DNA of 64,000 nt. It comes from Calothrix sp. C42_A2020_038 (GTDB lineage: Bacteria > Cyanobacteriota > Cyanobacteriia > Cyanobacteriales > Nostocaceae). The notes beneath the pieces are model-generated. The model had not been told where the DNA came from. It did not search any database and saw nothing but the letters and a program-made list of their open reading frames with translations. Of the stretch, positions 34,793 through 44,114 are shown piece after piece. The DNA lies in contig JACYLQ010000046.1 in the NCBI GenBank assembly GCA_015272395.1, forward strand, positions 30,199-94,198. Reading direction: 5' to 3'. The position numbers and the translations under genes are program-made. Each line of letters opens with the position of its first letter. The stretch's first letter is position 1.

Positions 34793-36190
34793 ATGAACAA
34801 AATTAGACTAATACTGGCTTTATCAATGCTCAGTTTATCTATAATTGGGCTATACACTTGGTTTCCCAAGGAACCACTCAAAGCAATTTCGTCAACACAA
34901 AATACATCAGCGCCAACAAAGAGTAAGCTTCCGGCGTCACGTTTGAAACCAGAAGTTCTGAAAAAATTACTTGACAGTAAAGATATTAATTCTGCGGTTA
35001 TACATGTCGAACTAGGATGGAAACAACAATATGAGCAGTATCTCCAGACACAACTACCTTTTAATAGAGTCCTTGAACCTCAACAGATGAGTCAGATTTT
35101 GGATCAAATCTACCGACAAACTGGAAAAAAGAGTGCTTTAATTTATGCTGTTCCTACTCCTAATCACTTAGAACTAATTTTGGTGGCGCCGGGAACATCT
35201 CCTGTTCACAAACGTATTCAGGCGGCGAAAAGAGAAGATTTGGTAAATCTTGTCAGTAAATTTCGTGCATCTATCGTGAATCCGAATTTACCGCGCGAAC
35301 AGTACTTAAAAACTGGTAAAGAATTACACGAGCTATTAATTACTCCTCTAGAAAAAAATCTCCAGGCACAAGGAATTAATAACTTAATATTTTGCTTGGG
35401 TGGTGGGTTACGAACAGTTCCTTTAGCAGCGCTTCATGATGGGGAAAAATTTTTAATCGAAAAATACAGTTTGGGTATTATTCCAGCTTTTAACTTACTC
35501 GATTTTCAAATAGCAAATATTACACAAACTCAAGTCTTAGCAATGGGAGCATCACAGTTTCAAACAGAGCCACCTTTACCTGCTGTCCCCATAGAAATAT
35601 CTAGTATAATCAGCGATAAATGGCAGGGAAAATCTTTGCTAAATCAAGAATTTACACCAGTAAATCTCAAGAAACAACGTGCGGCTTATCCTTTTGGAAT
35701 TGTACATTTAGCAACTCATGCAGAATTATCTCCAGGTTCTGTAGAAGAATCATATATTCAGTTTTGGGATACAAAAGTTCGCTTAGACGAACTCAAAACT
35801 TTGGAATTAGATCGACCCCCCGTGCAGTTATTAGTACTAAGTGCTTGTCGAACTGCTGTAGAAGACCCACAAGCAGAGTTAGGTTTTGCGGGTTTGGCAG
35901 TACAGTCGGGTGCAAAAGCTGCCATAGCAAGTCTTTGGTCAGTTGATGATGCTGGGACGCTACCCCTAATGACTCAGTTTTATCAAAAACTTAAAGCTAT
36001 TCCGATTAAATCAGAAGCACTACGGCAAACTCAAATTGCTATGCTTAAGCAACGGGTAAGTTTAAAAAATAACCCAACAATTCGTGGAAGTAGTTCTTTA
36101 CCTCCAGAGATTGTAGCAAATTTAGATAGTCGAGAGTTATCCCATCCCTTTTATTGGGCTGGATTTACATTGGTTGGTAATCCTTGGTAA
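34793..36190 (+). CDS. CHAT-domain protein, caspase-like peptidase
   Basis: A 465-residue protein with an N-terminal signal or anchor (about 4-26), a linker and a C-terminal CHAT domain (about 130-465). The catalytic pair is visible: His in VHLATHAELSPGS (near 305) and Cys in LLVLSACRTAVEDP (near 353). AGLAVQSGAKAAIASLWSVDD and the ending PFYWAGFTLVGNP are the usual CHAT landmarks. CHAT proteases cut target proteins in signalling and in some defence systems. The signal suggests a periplasmic or membrane-bound form. Confidence 0.87.
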   Translation: MNKIRLILALSMLSLSIIGLYTWFPKEPLKAISSTQNTSAPTKSKLPASRLKPEVLKKLLDSKDINSAVIHVELGWKQQYEQYLQTQLPFNRVLEPQQMSQILDQIYRQTGKKSALIYAVPTPNHLELILVAPGTSPVHKRIQAAKREDLVNLVSKFRASIVNPNLPREQYLKTGKELHELLITPLEKNLQAQGINNLIFCLGGGLRTVPLAALHDGEKFLIEKYSLGIIPAFNLLDFQIANITQTQVLAMGASQFQTEPPLPAVPIEISSIISDKWQGKSLLNQEFTPVNLKKQRAAYPFGIVHLATHAELSPGSVEESYIQFWDTKVRLDELKTLELDRPPVQLLVLSACRTAVEDPQAELGFAGLAVQSGAKAAIASLWSVDDAGTLPLMTQFYQKLKAIPIKSEALRQTQIAMLKQRVSLKNNPTIRGSSSLPPEIVANLDSRELSHPFYWAGFTLVGNPW

Positions 36191-36296
36191 TGTGGATTTT
36201 GGATTTTAGTTTAGATTACAAATAACCTTGAAATCTGTCTTATCCGTTAGGGGCTATTTGAAAAGTCTAAAAATATACATGCAACCCCTATGTAAA

Positions 36297-36366
36297 CCTC
36301 TCCCCGACAGAGGGAGAGGCTTTGAAACTGTTATTTTCTTATTCCCCTTCCCTTGTAGGGAAGGGG
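36297..36366. terminator. two hairpins after the CHAT gene
   Basis: CCTCTCCC and GGGAGAGG (36297-36319) and CCCCTTCCC and GGGAAGGGG (36344-36366) are two strong stems between the CHAT gene and the sigma factor gene. C-rich hairpins of this type recur between genes in filamentous cyanobacteria. They may end transcription or stabilise the mRNA. No long T-run follows either stem. Confidence 0.5.
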
Positions 36367-36442
36367 TTAGGGGTTAGGTTATTAGTGATACTGCTCAAAC
36401 ATACGTGACATCTGTGTTCATATTTGGGGTTATATATTACTT

Positions 36443-37666
36443 ATGCGACCGCGTGAAAATATTACTGAGATTTTCTCTACTTTTCTGCAATTTGAAGCTG
36501 ATAGAGTTAGCGGTTGGGCTACTGATGCTAAATTAAATCGCAACATCAAAGCCTGTTTAGATAATTTTGCAAATTCTTGTGATAGAACGAATGAGGATTT
36601 TTGGGCTGCTTACTGGCATAAAAAAGCACAAAAATTTGAGCAACCAGAAATTGCTTTTGGACACATGTCAGCTTACTTACAAGAATCTTGTTACTGGTCA
36701 GTATATAAATTAATACCTAGACTACAGGAGTCTAAAAATAAAATGCCAGACTTTTTTCAAGTCGCAATTGCATCTGTTCCAAAAATTCTCAAATCCTGTA
36801 ATCCCGATGTTAACGGTAGTATCAAAGCTTATGCTAGTACAACTTTTAGTAATGTGGTCAAAGACTATCTACGGCGAAATCGGGAAGTTGGTTTTTGTAA
36901 TAATTGGGGTTTATTACTTAAAGTGAGTCGCAAGCTCTTGAAAGAAGCATTAGAAAGTGCGGGGTTGGATACTATAACTATTGAACGTTACTTACTGGCT
37001 TGGACTTGTTTTGAAAGTATACATTTACCAAGAAAATCTCCTAATCTCAGACAAGTTTCGGCGCCGGAGACTGCAACTTGGCAAGCGGTCGCAGTTTACT
37101 ACAACCAAATGCGTTACCAACTTGGTTCTCCAGGAGGGGAATGTACTAAGGAGACTGTTGAACGCTGGTTGACAGAATGCGGGAACCAAGTCCGTAAATA
37201 TTTGTATCCCTCGGTTAAATCTCTTAATTCTCCCAAACCGGGTTATGAAGAAGGAGAGTTACAGGATGAGCTAGTGGATAATAACTCATCCCTACTTACA
37301 GAATTAATACAACAAGAAGAACAAGCCATACGTCTCGACCAAAAAAATCAAATTAATAATGTTTTAAAAGCAGCTATAGAAAAATTAGATACTAGCGCTC
37401 AAAAATTATTACAACTTTACTACCAGCAGGGTTTAACACAGCAGCAAATTGCGAAGGAACTAGCAATTCAACAATACACTGTTTCCCGCAAGTTGTCTAA
37501 AGTCCGCGAATCATTATTACTGACTTTGACACGTTGGAGTCAGGAAACGCTGCATATTTCTGTAACCTCCGACGTGGTTAAATATATCAGCACTGTCTTG
37601 GAGGAATGGTTACAAACACACTACTCGAACACGGATGGTACGGATGTGACGGTAATGAACAACTAA
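36443..37666 (+). CDS. sigma-70 family sigma factor
   Basis: A 407-residue protein. Region 4 with its helix-turn-helix lies at about 310-365 (LQLYYQQGLTQQQIAKELAI then VSRKLSKVRESLLL). Region 2 is divergent, and YLRRNREVGFCNNWGLLLK lies near 145-165. The spacing differs from the main group 1 and 2 factors, so this is an atypical alternative sigma factor. It opens the locus of DUF1822, CHAT-CHASE2 and DUF928 genes. Its last residues (NTDGTDVTVMNN) appear to derive from the MITE-like repeat found elsewhere in the window. Confidence 0.82.
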   Translation: MRPRENITEIFSTFLQFEADRVSGWATDAKLNRNIKACLDNFANSCDRTNEDFWAAYWHKKAQKFEQPEIAFGHMSAYLQESCYWSVYKLIPRLQESKNKMPDFFQVAIASVPKILKSCNPDVNGSIKAYASTTFSNVVKDYLRRNREVGFCNNWGLLLKVSRKLLKEALESAGLDTITIERYLLAWTCFESIHLPRKSPNLRQVSAPETATWQAVAVYYNQMRYQLGSPGGECTKETVERWLTECGNQVRKYLYPSVKSLNSPKPGYEEGELQDELVDNNSSLLTELIQQEEQAIRLDQKNQINNVLKAAIEKLDTSAQKLLQLYYQQGLTQQQIAKELAIQQYTVSRKLSKVRESLLLTLTRWSQETLHISVTSDVVKYISTVLEEWLQTHYSNTDGTDVTVMNN

Positions 37667-37722
37667 AATCTATTCATTGTTGTGCGACAAAGACAAATCC
37701 AAAATCTCAAATCTAAAATCCT

Positions 37723-38895
37723 ATGGTTTTCCTATTTGATGTTACTCAATTAGAATTGGAAATTTCTCCTAGTTTGTCTCAGCAATTATGGCAGCAAAGT
37801 CAGTTACAATCTGCTGCTGTTGGTCAGTGGAATACTTATCTAAATCAGGTTTGTTTACAAACTTTTTTACCTTGGTTGCGGGATGAATATGAGTTGGAAG
37901 CAAATGTTATATTTGATCAACCACTCTCTGTTTGGTCTGTACTCAATGGTTCTATTTTAACTTTGGGAAATAAACGTTTAGTTTTAATACCAGATAAATC
38001 TCTAGATAATAACGAATATGTAATACCCCAAGAATGGGTAGATGTTCCTCAATTTCATGGTGATTACTATTTAGCGGTTCAAATTAATCCTGATGAGTTG
38101 TATATGCGAGTATGGGGATATACTACGCACAAACAAATCAAAACTAAGGGTTATTATAATGCTATCAATAGAACATACAGTCTTGATGCTCATGACATAA
38201 TCCCAGATTTAAATGTGTTGTGGGTAGTAAGTCAACTTAACCCTAATGAAGAAACTCGTGTTGCTATTGCTAGCTTACCTCCTATACCCGCAACTCAAGC
38301 CGAAAATTTATTGTTAAGATTAGCAAATCCAGGTATTATCCAGCCTCGATTGGAATTACCTTTTTCTTTGTGGGGACAATTGGTCAGTAATGAAAACTGG
38401 CGCCAACGACTTTACCAACTCCGACAAGAACAATCACAAAGTAGTTTTGCTCCTCAGAAAGTGGTAGCAAATCTGACTCAGTGGCTGCAAAATACTTTTG
38501 AAGAAGGTTGGCAATCTTTAGATAGTTTGTTCGGTACTAGTACAAGTCTTGGTTTAAGCTTGAGAAGAACAGAAGCTGGTGATGTCGCAATCAAAAGAGG
38601 TAAGTCTCTGAATTTACCCGATGGAGAAGCATTTTTAATATTGGAGTTGGATAGAGAAACAGATGGTAGACTTGGTATTCGTATACAACTACGTAAAAGA
38701 AGTCAAGAAGAATATTTGCCACCACAAACTAATCTAATATTGTTGTCATCGTCAGGACAAATTATCCAGACTACTCAATCACGGACTCAGGATAATATTA
38801 TTCAATTAAAGCGGTTTAGAAGTCCTGCTAATACTCAATTTATTATCCGAATTGAAGTTGATGATTTTGCTGTGACGGAAGATTTTGTAATTTAA
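37723..38895 (+). CDS. DUF1822 family protein
   Basis: A 390-residue soluble protein typical of DUF1822, found almost only in cyanobacteria next to sigma factor and CHASE2 genes. It begins MVFLFDVTQLELEIS. It contains QVCLQTFLPWLRDEYELEAN (about 43-62) and a central region with GDYYLAVQINPDELYMRVWG, then a C-terminal beta-rich part. No catalytic motif is visible. It starts 56 bp after the sigma factor gene and is followed after 27 bp by the CHAT-CHASE2 gene. The genomic link suggests a role in the same signalling pathway. Confidence 0.78.
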   Translation: MVFLFDVTQLELEISPSLSQQLWQQSQLQSAAVGQWNTYLNQVCLQTFLPWLRDEYELEANVIFDQPLSVWSVLNGSILTLGNKRLVLIPDKSLDNNEYVIPQEWVDVPQFHGDYYLAVQINPDELYMRVWGYTTHKQIKTKGYYNAINRTYSLDAHDIIPDLNVLWVVSQLNPNEETRVAIASLPPIPATQAENLLLRLANPGIIQPRLELPFSLWGQLVSNENWRQRLYQLRQEQSQSSFAPQKVVANLTQWLQNTFEEGWQSLDSLFGTSTSLGLSLRRTEAGDVAIKRGKSLNLPDGEAFLILELDRETDGRLGIRIQLRKRSQEEYLPPQTNLILLSSSGQIIQTTQSRTQDNIIQLKRFRSPANTQFIIRIEVDDFAVTEDFVI

Positions 38896-38922
38896 TAGTT
38901 CATATGAGCCAAATTTAAAGTA

Positions 38923-41274
38923 ATGCATCGACTTATTGTTTTAAATTTAGGACAAGGAGAATTGCAACATGGTTTTCCTACGGTGACGGTACAATTTTGG
39001 GATGCTGAAAGTACTTTGATGCAGTTTACTGGAAGTTTACCTGCAATGCCAACTCTTGATATCCTTTATCAACGTTGGCAGATATTATATGAATCTTTTT
39101 ATACTCATTTTACTTGGCGCCGTCAACCACAACGCCATTTTCCAAGTGTCGATCCAAGTTTCGATATTGATGAGGATGATGAGGTTATCAATATTTCTTA
39201 TGTCGAGTTTCAAGAGGTTTGTCGAGAGTTACAAACTCTATTTAATACATGGTTAAGTGCTAATTCTTTTCTCACTATTGAGCGTAAGTTACGTACACAT
39301 CTTGTTCCAAAAGATGAAATTTGCTTGGTAATTGTGGCGCCACCGAATATCTTAAATTTACCTTGGTGCTTGTGGGATTTTTTATCTGATTACCCGCACG
39401 CAGAAATTGCCTTGAGTCCTCCAAATTACGCTCGGTCTTTGAAGACAGATACAAATCGAGGTGAAAAAAATACTAAGAAGCAAGTTAGGATACTAAGTAT
39501 ATTAGGTGATAGTACTGGTATTAATATCAATCAAGACCAACAAGTATTAGAAAAACTTCCAGATTCGGCAATCACCTTTTTAATCGAACCACCATCACAA
39601 CAGTTAAACGAACAACTTTGGCAATCAGAATGGGACATGTTATTTTTTGCAGGACATAGTTCTAGTCAAGGCAAGGGATGTATCCAAATAAATTCTACAG
39701 AAACTTTGACTGTTGAGCAACTGAAATATGGTTTGAGAAAAGCAATTGCCAATGGTTTAAAATTAGCAATTTTTAACTCCTGCGATGGATTAGGTTTAGC
39801 ACATGATTTGGCTGATTTACATCTGCCACAAATAATCGTGATGCGCTTACCTGTCCCTGACAAAATTGCACAGGAATTCCTTAAATACTTTCTTGCTGCT
39901 TTTCAAAAAGGGAAATCTCTTTATATCGCTTTACGAGAAGCACGGGAAAAATTACAAGGATTGGAAACACAATTTCCCTGTGCAAGTTGGCTACCCGTAA
40001 TCTGTCAAAATCCGGCTGAAAGACCTTCTACTTGGCTAGAATGGTGCGGAAAGACTAATTCAACTCAATTATTACCTGACCGCCGCTCGTTACAAAAGAT
40101 TATTTTATCTAGTCTCATAATTACCTTAGTAATTGCTGGAATTCGATTTCTAGGGTTGCTGTCTCCGTTAGATTTGTGGGCATTTGATATATTAATGCGG
40201 TTACGAACTTCTGAAAATCCTGATGACAGACTTTTGGTAGTTACTGTTACGTCTGAAGATATCCAAGCACAAGGTTTGGAACCCCGTTTTGGTTCCTTAT
40301 CTGATACTACCCTGAATCGATTGCTGCGTTATTTAGAACAGCATCAACCAACAGCTATTGGTTTGGATATTTACCGCGATTATCCCAGTCAAAGACCCGA
40401 ATTAGTAAAACAATTACAGAGTCAACGCTTGATTGGTATATGTAAACGTCCCGATGCTAAGGATGACCCTACAGGTACTTTACCATCACCAGAAATACCA
40501 TCTTCACAGCTGGGATTTAGTGATTTTGTTCAAGATTACGATGGCTCTGTCCGGCGCCACTTGTTATTTATGGGACCCGATACGACTTCTCGCTGCACTG
40601 CTGCTTACGCATTCAGTACAATGTTAGCGTTTCGATATTTATATGCAAAGGATATTAAGCCAAAATTTACACCCGATGACTATTTACAACTAGGTCAAAC
40701 AATATTTCCATCGATAGGCGCCCGTACAGGTGGATATCAAAGCGTTGATGCCGCAGGCAGTCAAGTCTTATTAAACTATCGAGCGATGCGTGACCCAAAA
40801 GCAATAGCTCCAAGAGTGACGGTTAAAGATATTTTTAATAATAAAGTTAATCCGCAAGCTATTCAAAATCGTATCATCTTGATTGGTATAGTAGACCCTA
40901 GTGCCGGAGATTATTGGTCAACACCCTATGGTGCAGGTTCTTCAGACAAAATTCCTGGGGTATTTATCCATGCTCATATGATTAGTCAAATTCTGAGCAA
41001 GGTCATGGACAACAGACCGTTGTTATGGGTTTGGTCAAGTTGGCAAGAAATTATGTGGATTTCTTGCTGGTCATTGATGGGAGGATTTATTGCTTGGCGC
41101 TTTGGCAAGTTGTTAATTATCGGCGCCGTTATATCTGGCACAATAACTATACTTGTTGGTATATGCTGGCTATTGCTTAACAATGGAGGATGGGTGCCTT
41201 TAGTTGCACCTTTATTGGGTTTGATATTCACGAATGGTACAGTTGTTTTTTTGCTGTTGAACGAGAAAGATTAA
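38923..41274 (+). CDS. CHAT-CHASE2 transmembrane sensor protein
   Basis: A 783-residue protein with an N-terminal CHAT domain (about 100-370, with FFAGHSSSQGKG and AIFNSCDGLGLAHDL as the His and Cys motifs). A membrane helix (about 390-415) follows, then a CHASE2 extracytoplasmic sensor domain (about 420-690: FDILMRLRTSENPDD, AIGLDIYRDYP, LIGIVDPSAGDYWSTPYG). Three C-terminal helices end it (about 700-775). CHASE2 senses an external signal. Joined to CHAT it would regulate a cytoplasmic protease. No kinase or cyclase domain is attached, which is unusual for CHASE2. Confidence 0.87.
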   Translation: MHRLIVLNLGQGELQHGFPTVTVQFWDAESTLMQFTGSLPAMPTLDILYQRWQILYESFYTHFTWRRQPQRHFPSVDPSFDIDEDDEVINISYVEFQEVCRELQTLFNTWLSANSFLTIERKLRTHLVPKDEICLVIVAPPNILNLPWCLWDFLSDYPHAEIALSPPNYARSLKTDTNRGEKNTKKQVRILSILGDSTGININQDQQVLEKLPDSAITFLIEPPSQQLNEQLWQSEWDMLFFAGHSSSQGKGCIQINSTETLTVEQLKYGLRKAIANGLKLAIFNSCDGLGLAHDLADLHLPQIIVMRLPVPDKIAQEFLKYFLAAFQKGKSLYIALREAREKLQGLETQFPCASWLPVICQNPAERPSTWLEWCGKTNSTQLLPDRRSLQKIILSSLIITLVIAGIRFLGLLSPLDLWAFDILMRLRTSENPDDRLLVVTVTSEDIQAQGLEPRFGSLSDTTLNRLLRYLEQHQPTAIGLDIYRDYPSQRPELVKQLQSQRLIGICKRPDAKDDPTGTLPSPEIPSSQLGFSDFVQDYDGSVRRHLLFMGPDTTSRCTAAYAFSTMLAFRYLYAKDIKPKFTPDDYLQLGQTIFPSIGARTGGYQSVDAAGSQVLLNYRAMRDPKAIAPRVTVKDIFNNKVNPQAIQNRIILIGIVDPSAGDYWSTPYGAGSSDKIPGVFIHAHMISQILSKVMDNRPLLWVWSSWQEIMWISCWSLMGGFIAWRFGKLLIIGAVISGTITILVGICWLLLNNGGWVPLVAPLLGLIFTNGTVVFLLLNEKD

Positions 41275-41410
41275 CCTCTCCTGTTACCTAACAGGATGAC
41301 GTGCCCGCAAGTTTGTGCTTTGGCTGGGATGCCAGGAGCAATTACCCTGTGTTGGGTGATTTATAATTTTTAATAGTACATAGATCTATATAGATGTATT
41401 TATATTCGGT

Positions 41411-42217
41411 ATGACTAGAATCAAATTTTATGAATCTAACGCCCAAATAGTTAAAGCTTTTATCGTGGTTGCACTTTGCACTAGCTGCGGGCGCCTGTAT
41501 GGACAAAGAATTACTGAAAATTCTGACTCAGCCTCTGATTCTACATTAGTTGCAATCAAATATGAGCCACCCCCACGACCACCAAAGAGTGGGGAGCCGA
41601 CAGGAAGGGCACAAGGAGGGGCAGGTAGAGGTTGTGAACCTACAGCATTGATGCCTGTCACAAAATCATCTGGTAGAAATTTTTTGTGGGGCTTAACAGT
41701 TAACGAAAGACCTCAATTCTGGTTTAGTTTACCTAGAAAGATGACAACAAAGGATGCAATTGAATTTGTGTTGAAAGATAGTAGTGGCAAAGAAATTTAT
41801 AAAACTATGTTAAAAAACTCTGAAATACCAAAGGGTATTATCAGTTTTGCCATACCAGAAAAAACACAACCGTTACAAATCGATCAATCCTATAATTGGT
41901 CTTTTTCTGTTTACTGTGATTTTAAAACCTTAGAAGATAAACCAGGAAACGTTCAAGGTAGTATTCAGAGAGTCTCCACTCCTGAAAACTTGAAAACTCA
42001 ATTAGCAGGCGCCAAAACTCCGGTTGAACAAGCGACTATTTACGCTAAAAATGGTATTTGGTTTGATGCTGTAACGACTTTAGCCATCAATATGCGAGAC
42101 AAAAAATCAAAGGATATTGTTTCAGCTTGGAATGATTTATTGAAACAAGTCAATCTCGAAAAAACTGCTTCGCTTTCTGTTACTAATTGTTGCACACAAT
42201 TAAAAACACCAAATTAA
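41411..42217 (+). CDS. DUF928 family secreted protein
   Basis: A 268-residue protein with a hydrophobic N-terminal segment (about 13-27) and a Pro-rich linker (YEPPPRPPKSGEPTGRAQGG). The DUF928 core (about 70-255) has FLWGLTVNERPQFWFSLPRK and QATIYAKNGIWFDAVTTLAI. DUF928 proteins occur in cyanobacterial loci with CHASE2, DUF1822 and filamentous-haemagglutinin genes. It is probably periplasmic and helps present the input for the CHASE2 sensor, but this is inference. It ends the sigma factor locus. Confidence 0.8.
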   Translation: MTRIKFYESNAQIVKAFIVVALCTSCGRLYGQRITENSDSASDSTLVAIKYEPPPRPPKSGEPTGRAQGGAGRGCEPTALMPVTKSSGRNFLWGLTVNERPQFWFSLPRKMTTKDAIEFVLKDSSGKEIYKTMLKNSEIPKGIISFAIPEKTQPLQIDQSYNWSFSVYCDFKTLEDKPGNVQGSIQRVSTPENLKTQLAGAKTPVEQATIYAKNGIWFDAVTTLAINMRDKKSKDIVSAWNDLLKQVNLEKTASLSVTNCCTQLKTPN

Positions 42218-42597
42218 TAGTGAAACCATTAATTAACTACGTAAACAAAATATTTATACCATAATTATACTAACAGAAACTATATTCAACACAAATAGAG
42301 TTACTAGCTTTAAGCCACGAGAAAACCAGATTCTACGGTCATACTATAAAATGACAAACATTTTGATTTGATAGGGAACAATCGTATTTTATGATTCTGT
42401 TTGACAGTATTAATTGTGTCATGGTATTGTCTTATTGAAGAATATTTGATCAAATGTCTTTTTTAAAAAGACTACTTAATGCACGTGCCGATCTCTGTGT
42501 AGATTAACTTTTAAGTATTAATAGTTAGCTTTACTTAAAAGATTGATTTTTGTGTCGGAGATATTTTCAGTAAATCAATACTATATAATCAAAAACC
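42218..42597. other. intergenic region with inverted repeat
   Basis: About 380 AT-rich bases without a gene. The 10-bp inverted repeat at 42508-42541 is the only organised element I see, about 56 bp before the next start codon. Confidence 0.4.
42508..42541. promoter_or_regulatory. inverted repeat, candidate operator
   Basis: CTTTTAAGTA (42508-42517) and TACTTAAAAG (42532-42541) form exact 10-bp arms with a 14-bp spacer, 56 bp before the gene for the Cys-rich secreted protein. The position fits an operator or a 5'-UTR stem. Confidence 0.45.
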
Positions 42598-43200
42598 ATG
42601 TCAGCAAATTTACGAAAGATTGTTAGCTTCGTAGTGGGATTTTGCGTGTTTATGATTTTTGCCTTTCCTCAAGAAGCTCATGCTTGTGCATGTTGTGCGA
42701 ATAAAGGTCAGTGGTCTCAAAATTCGCAACAAATCAGTAACTTTGAATTTGAAGAGATAAATAAGTTGCAATTTTCCCCAGTTGCGAACTTATATCAAAG
42801 CGCAGGTGATAATAATACAGGAATATCCTCTAACTCGGTTAACTACACACTATCAGTGGGTAAAAAAGAGCGTGTCTGGAATTTATTATTTAAGGATAAG
42901 GCAGGAAAAACGGGAACTCTTTCCCTTACTATTCCTAACCAAGGAGTATCTTTTAAAACCGATTTATATGCTGCGAGTAAGCCAACATCTGCTGATCCAC
43001 AGCTTTATAAAGAATTACGCTTGGAAGGAAAAGTTACAGGAAATGGTATTTTTGCTAATACGATAACTCCTGATACTAAATTCCGTCTTGTATTACAAGG
43101 ACGGGGTAATAACTGTCTTATTTCTGATGATTTTAAGACATGGAATTTACAAGTTTTTGGTCCTAAAGCTAACTATGCTTTTTACAGTTCATTTAAGTAG
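42598..43200 (+). CDS. secreted Cys-rich protein (CACC motif)
   Basis: A 200-residue protein with a signal peptide (about 1-30, ending AHA). HACACCANKGQW follows at once, so the mature N-terminus carries three clustered Cys. The rest is beta-rich (LNYTLSVGKKE-like strands) with a lone Cys near 177 (NNCLISDD). The Cys cluster could bind metal or a lipid anchor. It is convergent with cbiO, and its proximity to a cobalt/nickel transporter may be meaningful. Family not recognised. Confidence 0.6.
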   Translation: MSANLRKIVSFVVGFCVFMIFAFPQEAHACACCANKGQWSQNSQQISNFEFEEINKLQFSPVANLYQSAGDNNTGISSNSVNYTLSVGKKERVWNLLFKDKAGKTGTLSLTIPNQGVSFKTDLYAASKPTSADPQLYKELRLEGKVTGNGIFANTITPDTKFRLVLQGRGNNCLISDDFKTWNLQVFGPKANYAFYSSFK

Positions 43201-43203
43201 TTG

Positions 43204-43272
43204 AAAACCTCTCCTCAACTCCTATTCTATAAGGATACAAAAGAGCTAATTAAGGGTTGGAGAGAGAGGTTT
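43204..43272. terminator. convergent terminator inverted repeat
   Basis: AACCTCTCCTCAACT and its near complement GGTTGGAGAGAGAGGTT lie between the 3' ends of two convergent genes. The long stem could stop transcription from both sides. Confidence 0.5.
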
Positions 43273-43289
43273 ATCGAACTTATGTTTAT

Positions 43290-44114
43290 TTAGATGCGAA
43301 ACGCTGCATATACTTGCTGTTTCAATTTTTCTAAAGTTGCTTCATCATTTCCTTCAAGAGTACTTAGCATATCATGTATGAGAGGTACTTCTAGCTGAAG
43401 ACTTTCGATGAGTTCGCGTTGGTCAAATACATGTTTAGGTGTTCCTTCTAAGATTAATCTTCCTTCATCCATGACAAATACCAAGTCTGCCCAGCGATAA
43501 ATTAAGTCCAGGTCATGGGATGCCATTAATATAGTTGTGCCAGATGTGTGAATCTTCTTGAGCGTAACCATCAAATTACGAGAATGTAAGTTATCCAAGT
43601 ACGCTGTTGGTTCATCGAGTAAAAGTAGATGAGGTTGTAAAACCATTACATCTGCTATGGAAACTCGCTTTTTTTGTCCCAAACTCATATGATGAACTGG
43701 TGTTTGGGCTAGTTCTACTAAGTCAAATTCTTCTAATGCTTGCTCAACTCGTGCTTTAATTTCCAATTCTGGTAAACCTAAATTACACAACCCATAAGAA
43801 ATATCTTCTTCAACAGTCGAAGCCACTAGTTGTTGTTCTGGGTCTTGAAATATTAAACCAATTTTTTGACGCAGTTGTATCAATGATTTACGATGATACT
43901 CTATAGATTTACCTTGCCAAATTATTCGACCTGCTTGTGGTTTATAAAGTCCATTTGCCAGTAGAAAAAAAGTTGTTTTTCCACAACCATTTTGACCAAT
44001 AAGCGCACACTTTTTACCTGTGGGTATTCTTAGTGTAAATCCGTTCAAAGCGGTTTTTTTGGCGCCTGTATATGTATAGTATACTTGTTCAAATTCGAGT
44101 AAAAAGTCTTGCAT
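43290..44114 (-). CDS. cbiO: ECF cobalt/nickel transporter ATPase CbiO
   Basis: This 274-residue ABC ATPase drives the energy-coupling-factor transporter. Walker A is GQNGCGKTTF, the signature is HMSLGQKKR, Walker B is LLLLDEPTAYLD and the H-loop is MASHDLDLIY. It overlaps cbiQ by 26 bp and is the last gene of cbiMNQO. It binds the membrane component CbiQ on the cytoplasmic face. Confidence 0.93.
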   Translation of the reverse strand: MQDFLLEFEQVYYTYTGAKKTALNGFTLRIPTGKKCALIGQNGCGKTTFFLLANGLYKPQAGRIIWQGKSIEYHRKSLIQLRQKIGLIFQDPEQQLVASTVEEDISYGLCNLGLPELEIKARVEQALEEFDLVELAQTPVHHMSLGQKKRVSIADVMVLQPHLLLLDEPTAYLDNLHSRNLMVTLKKIHTSGTTILMASHDLDLIYRWADLVFVMDEGRLILEGTPKHVFDQRELIESLQLEVPLIHDMLSTLEGNDEATLEKLKQQVYAAFRI

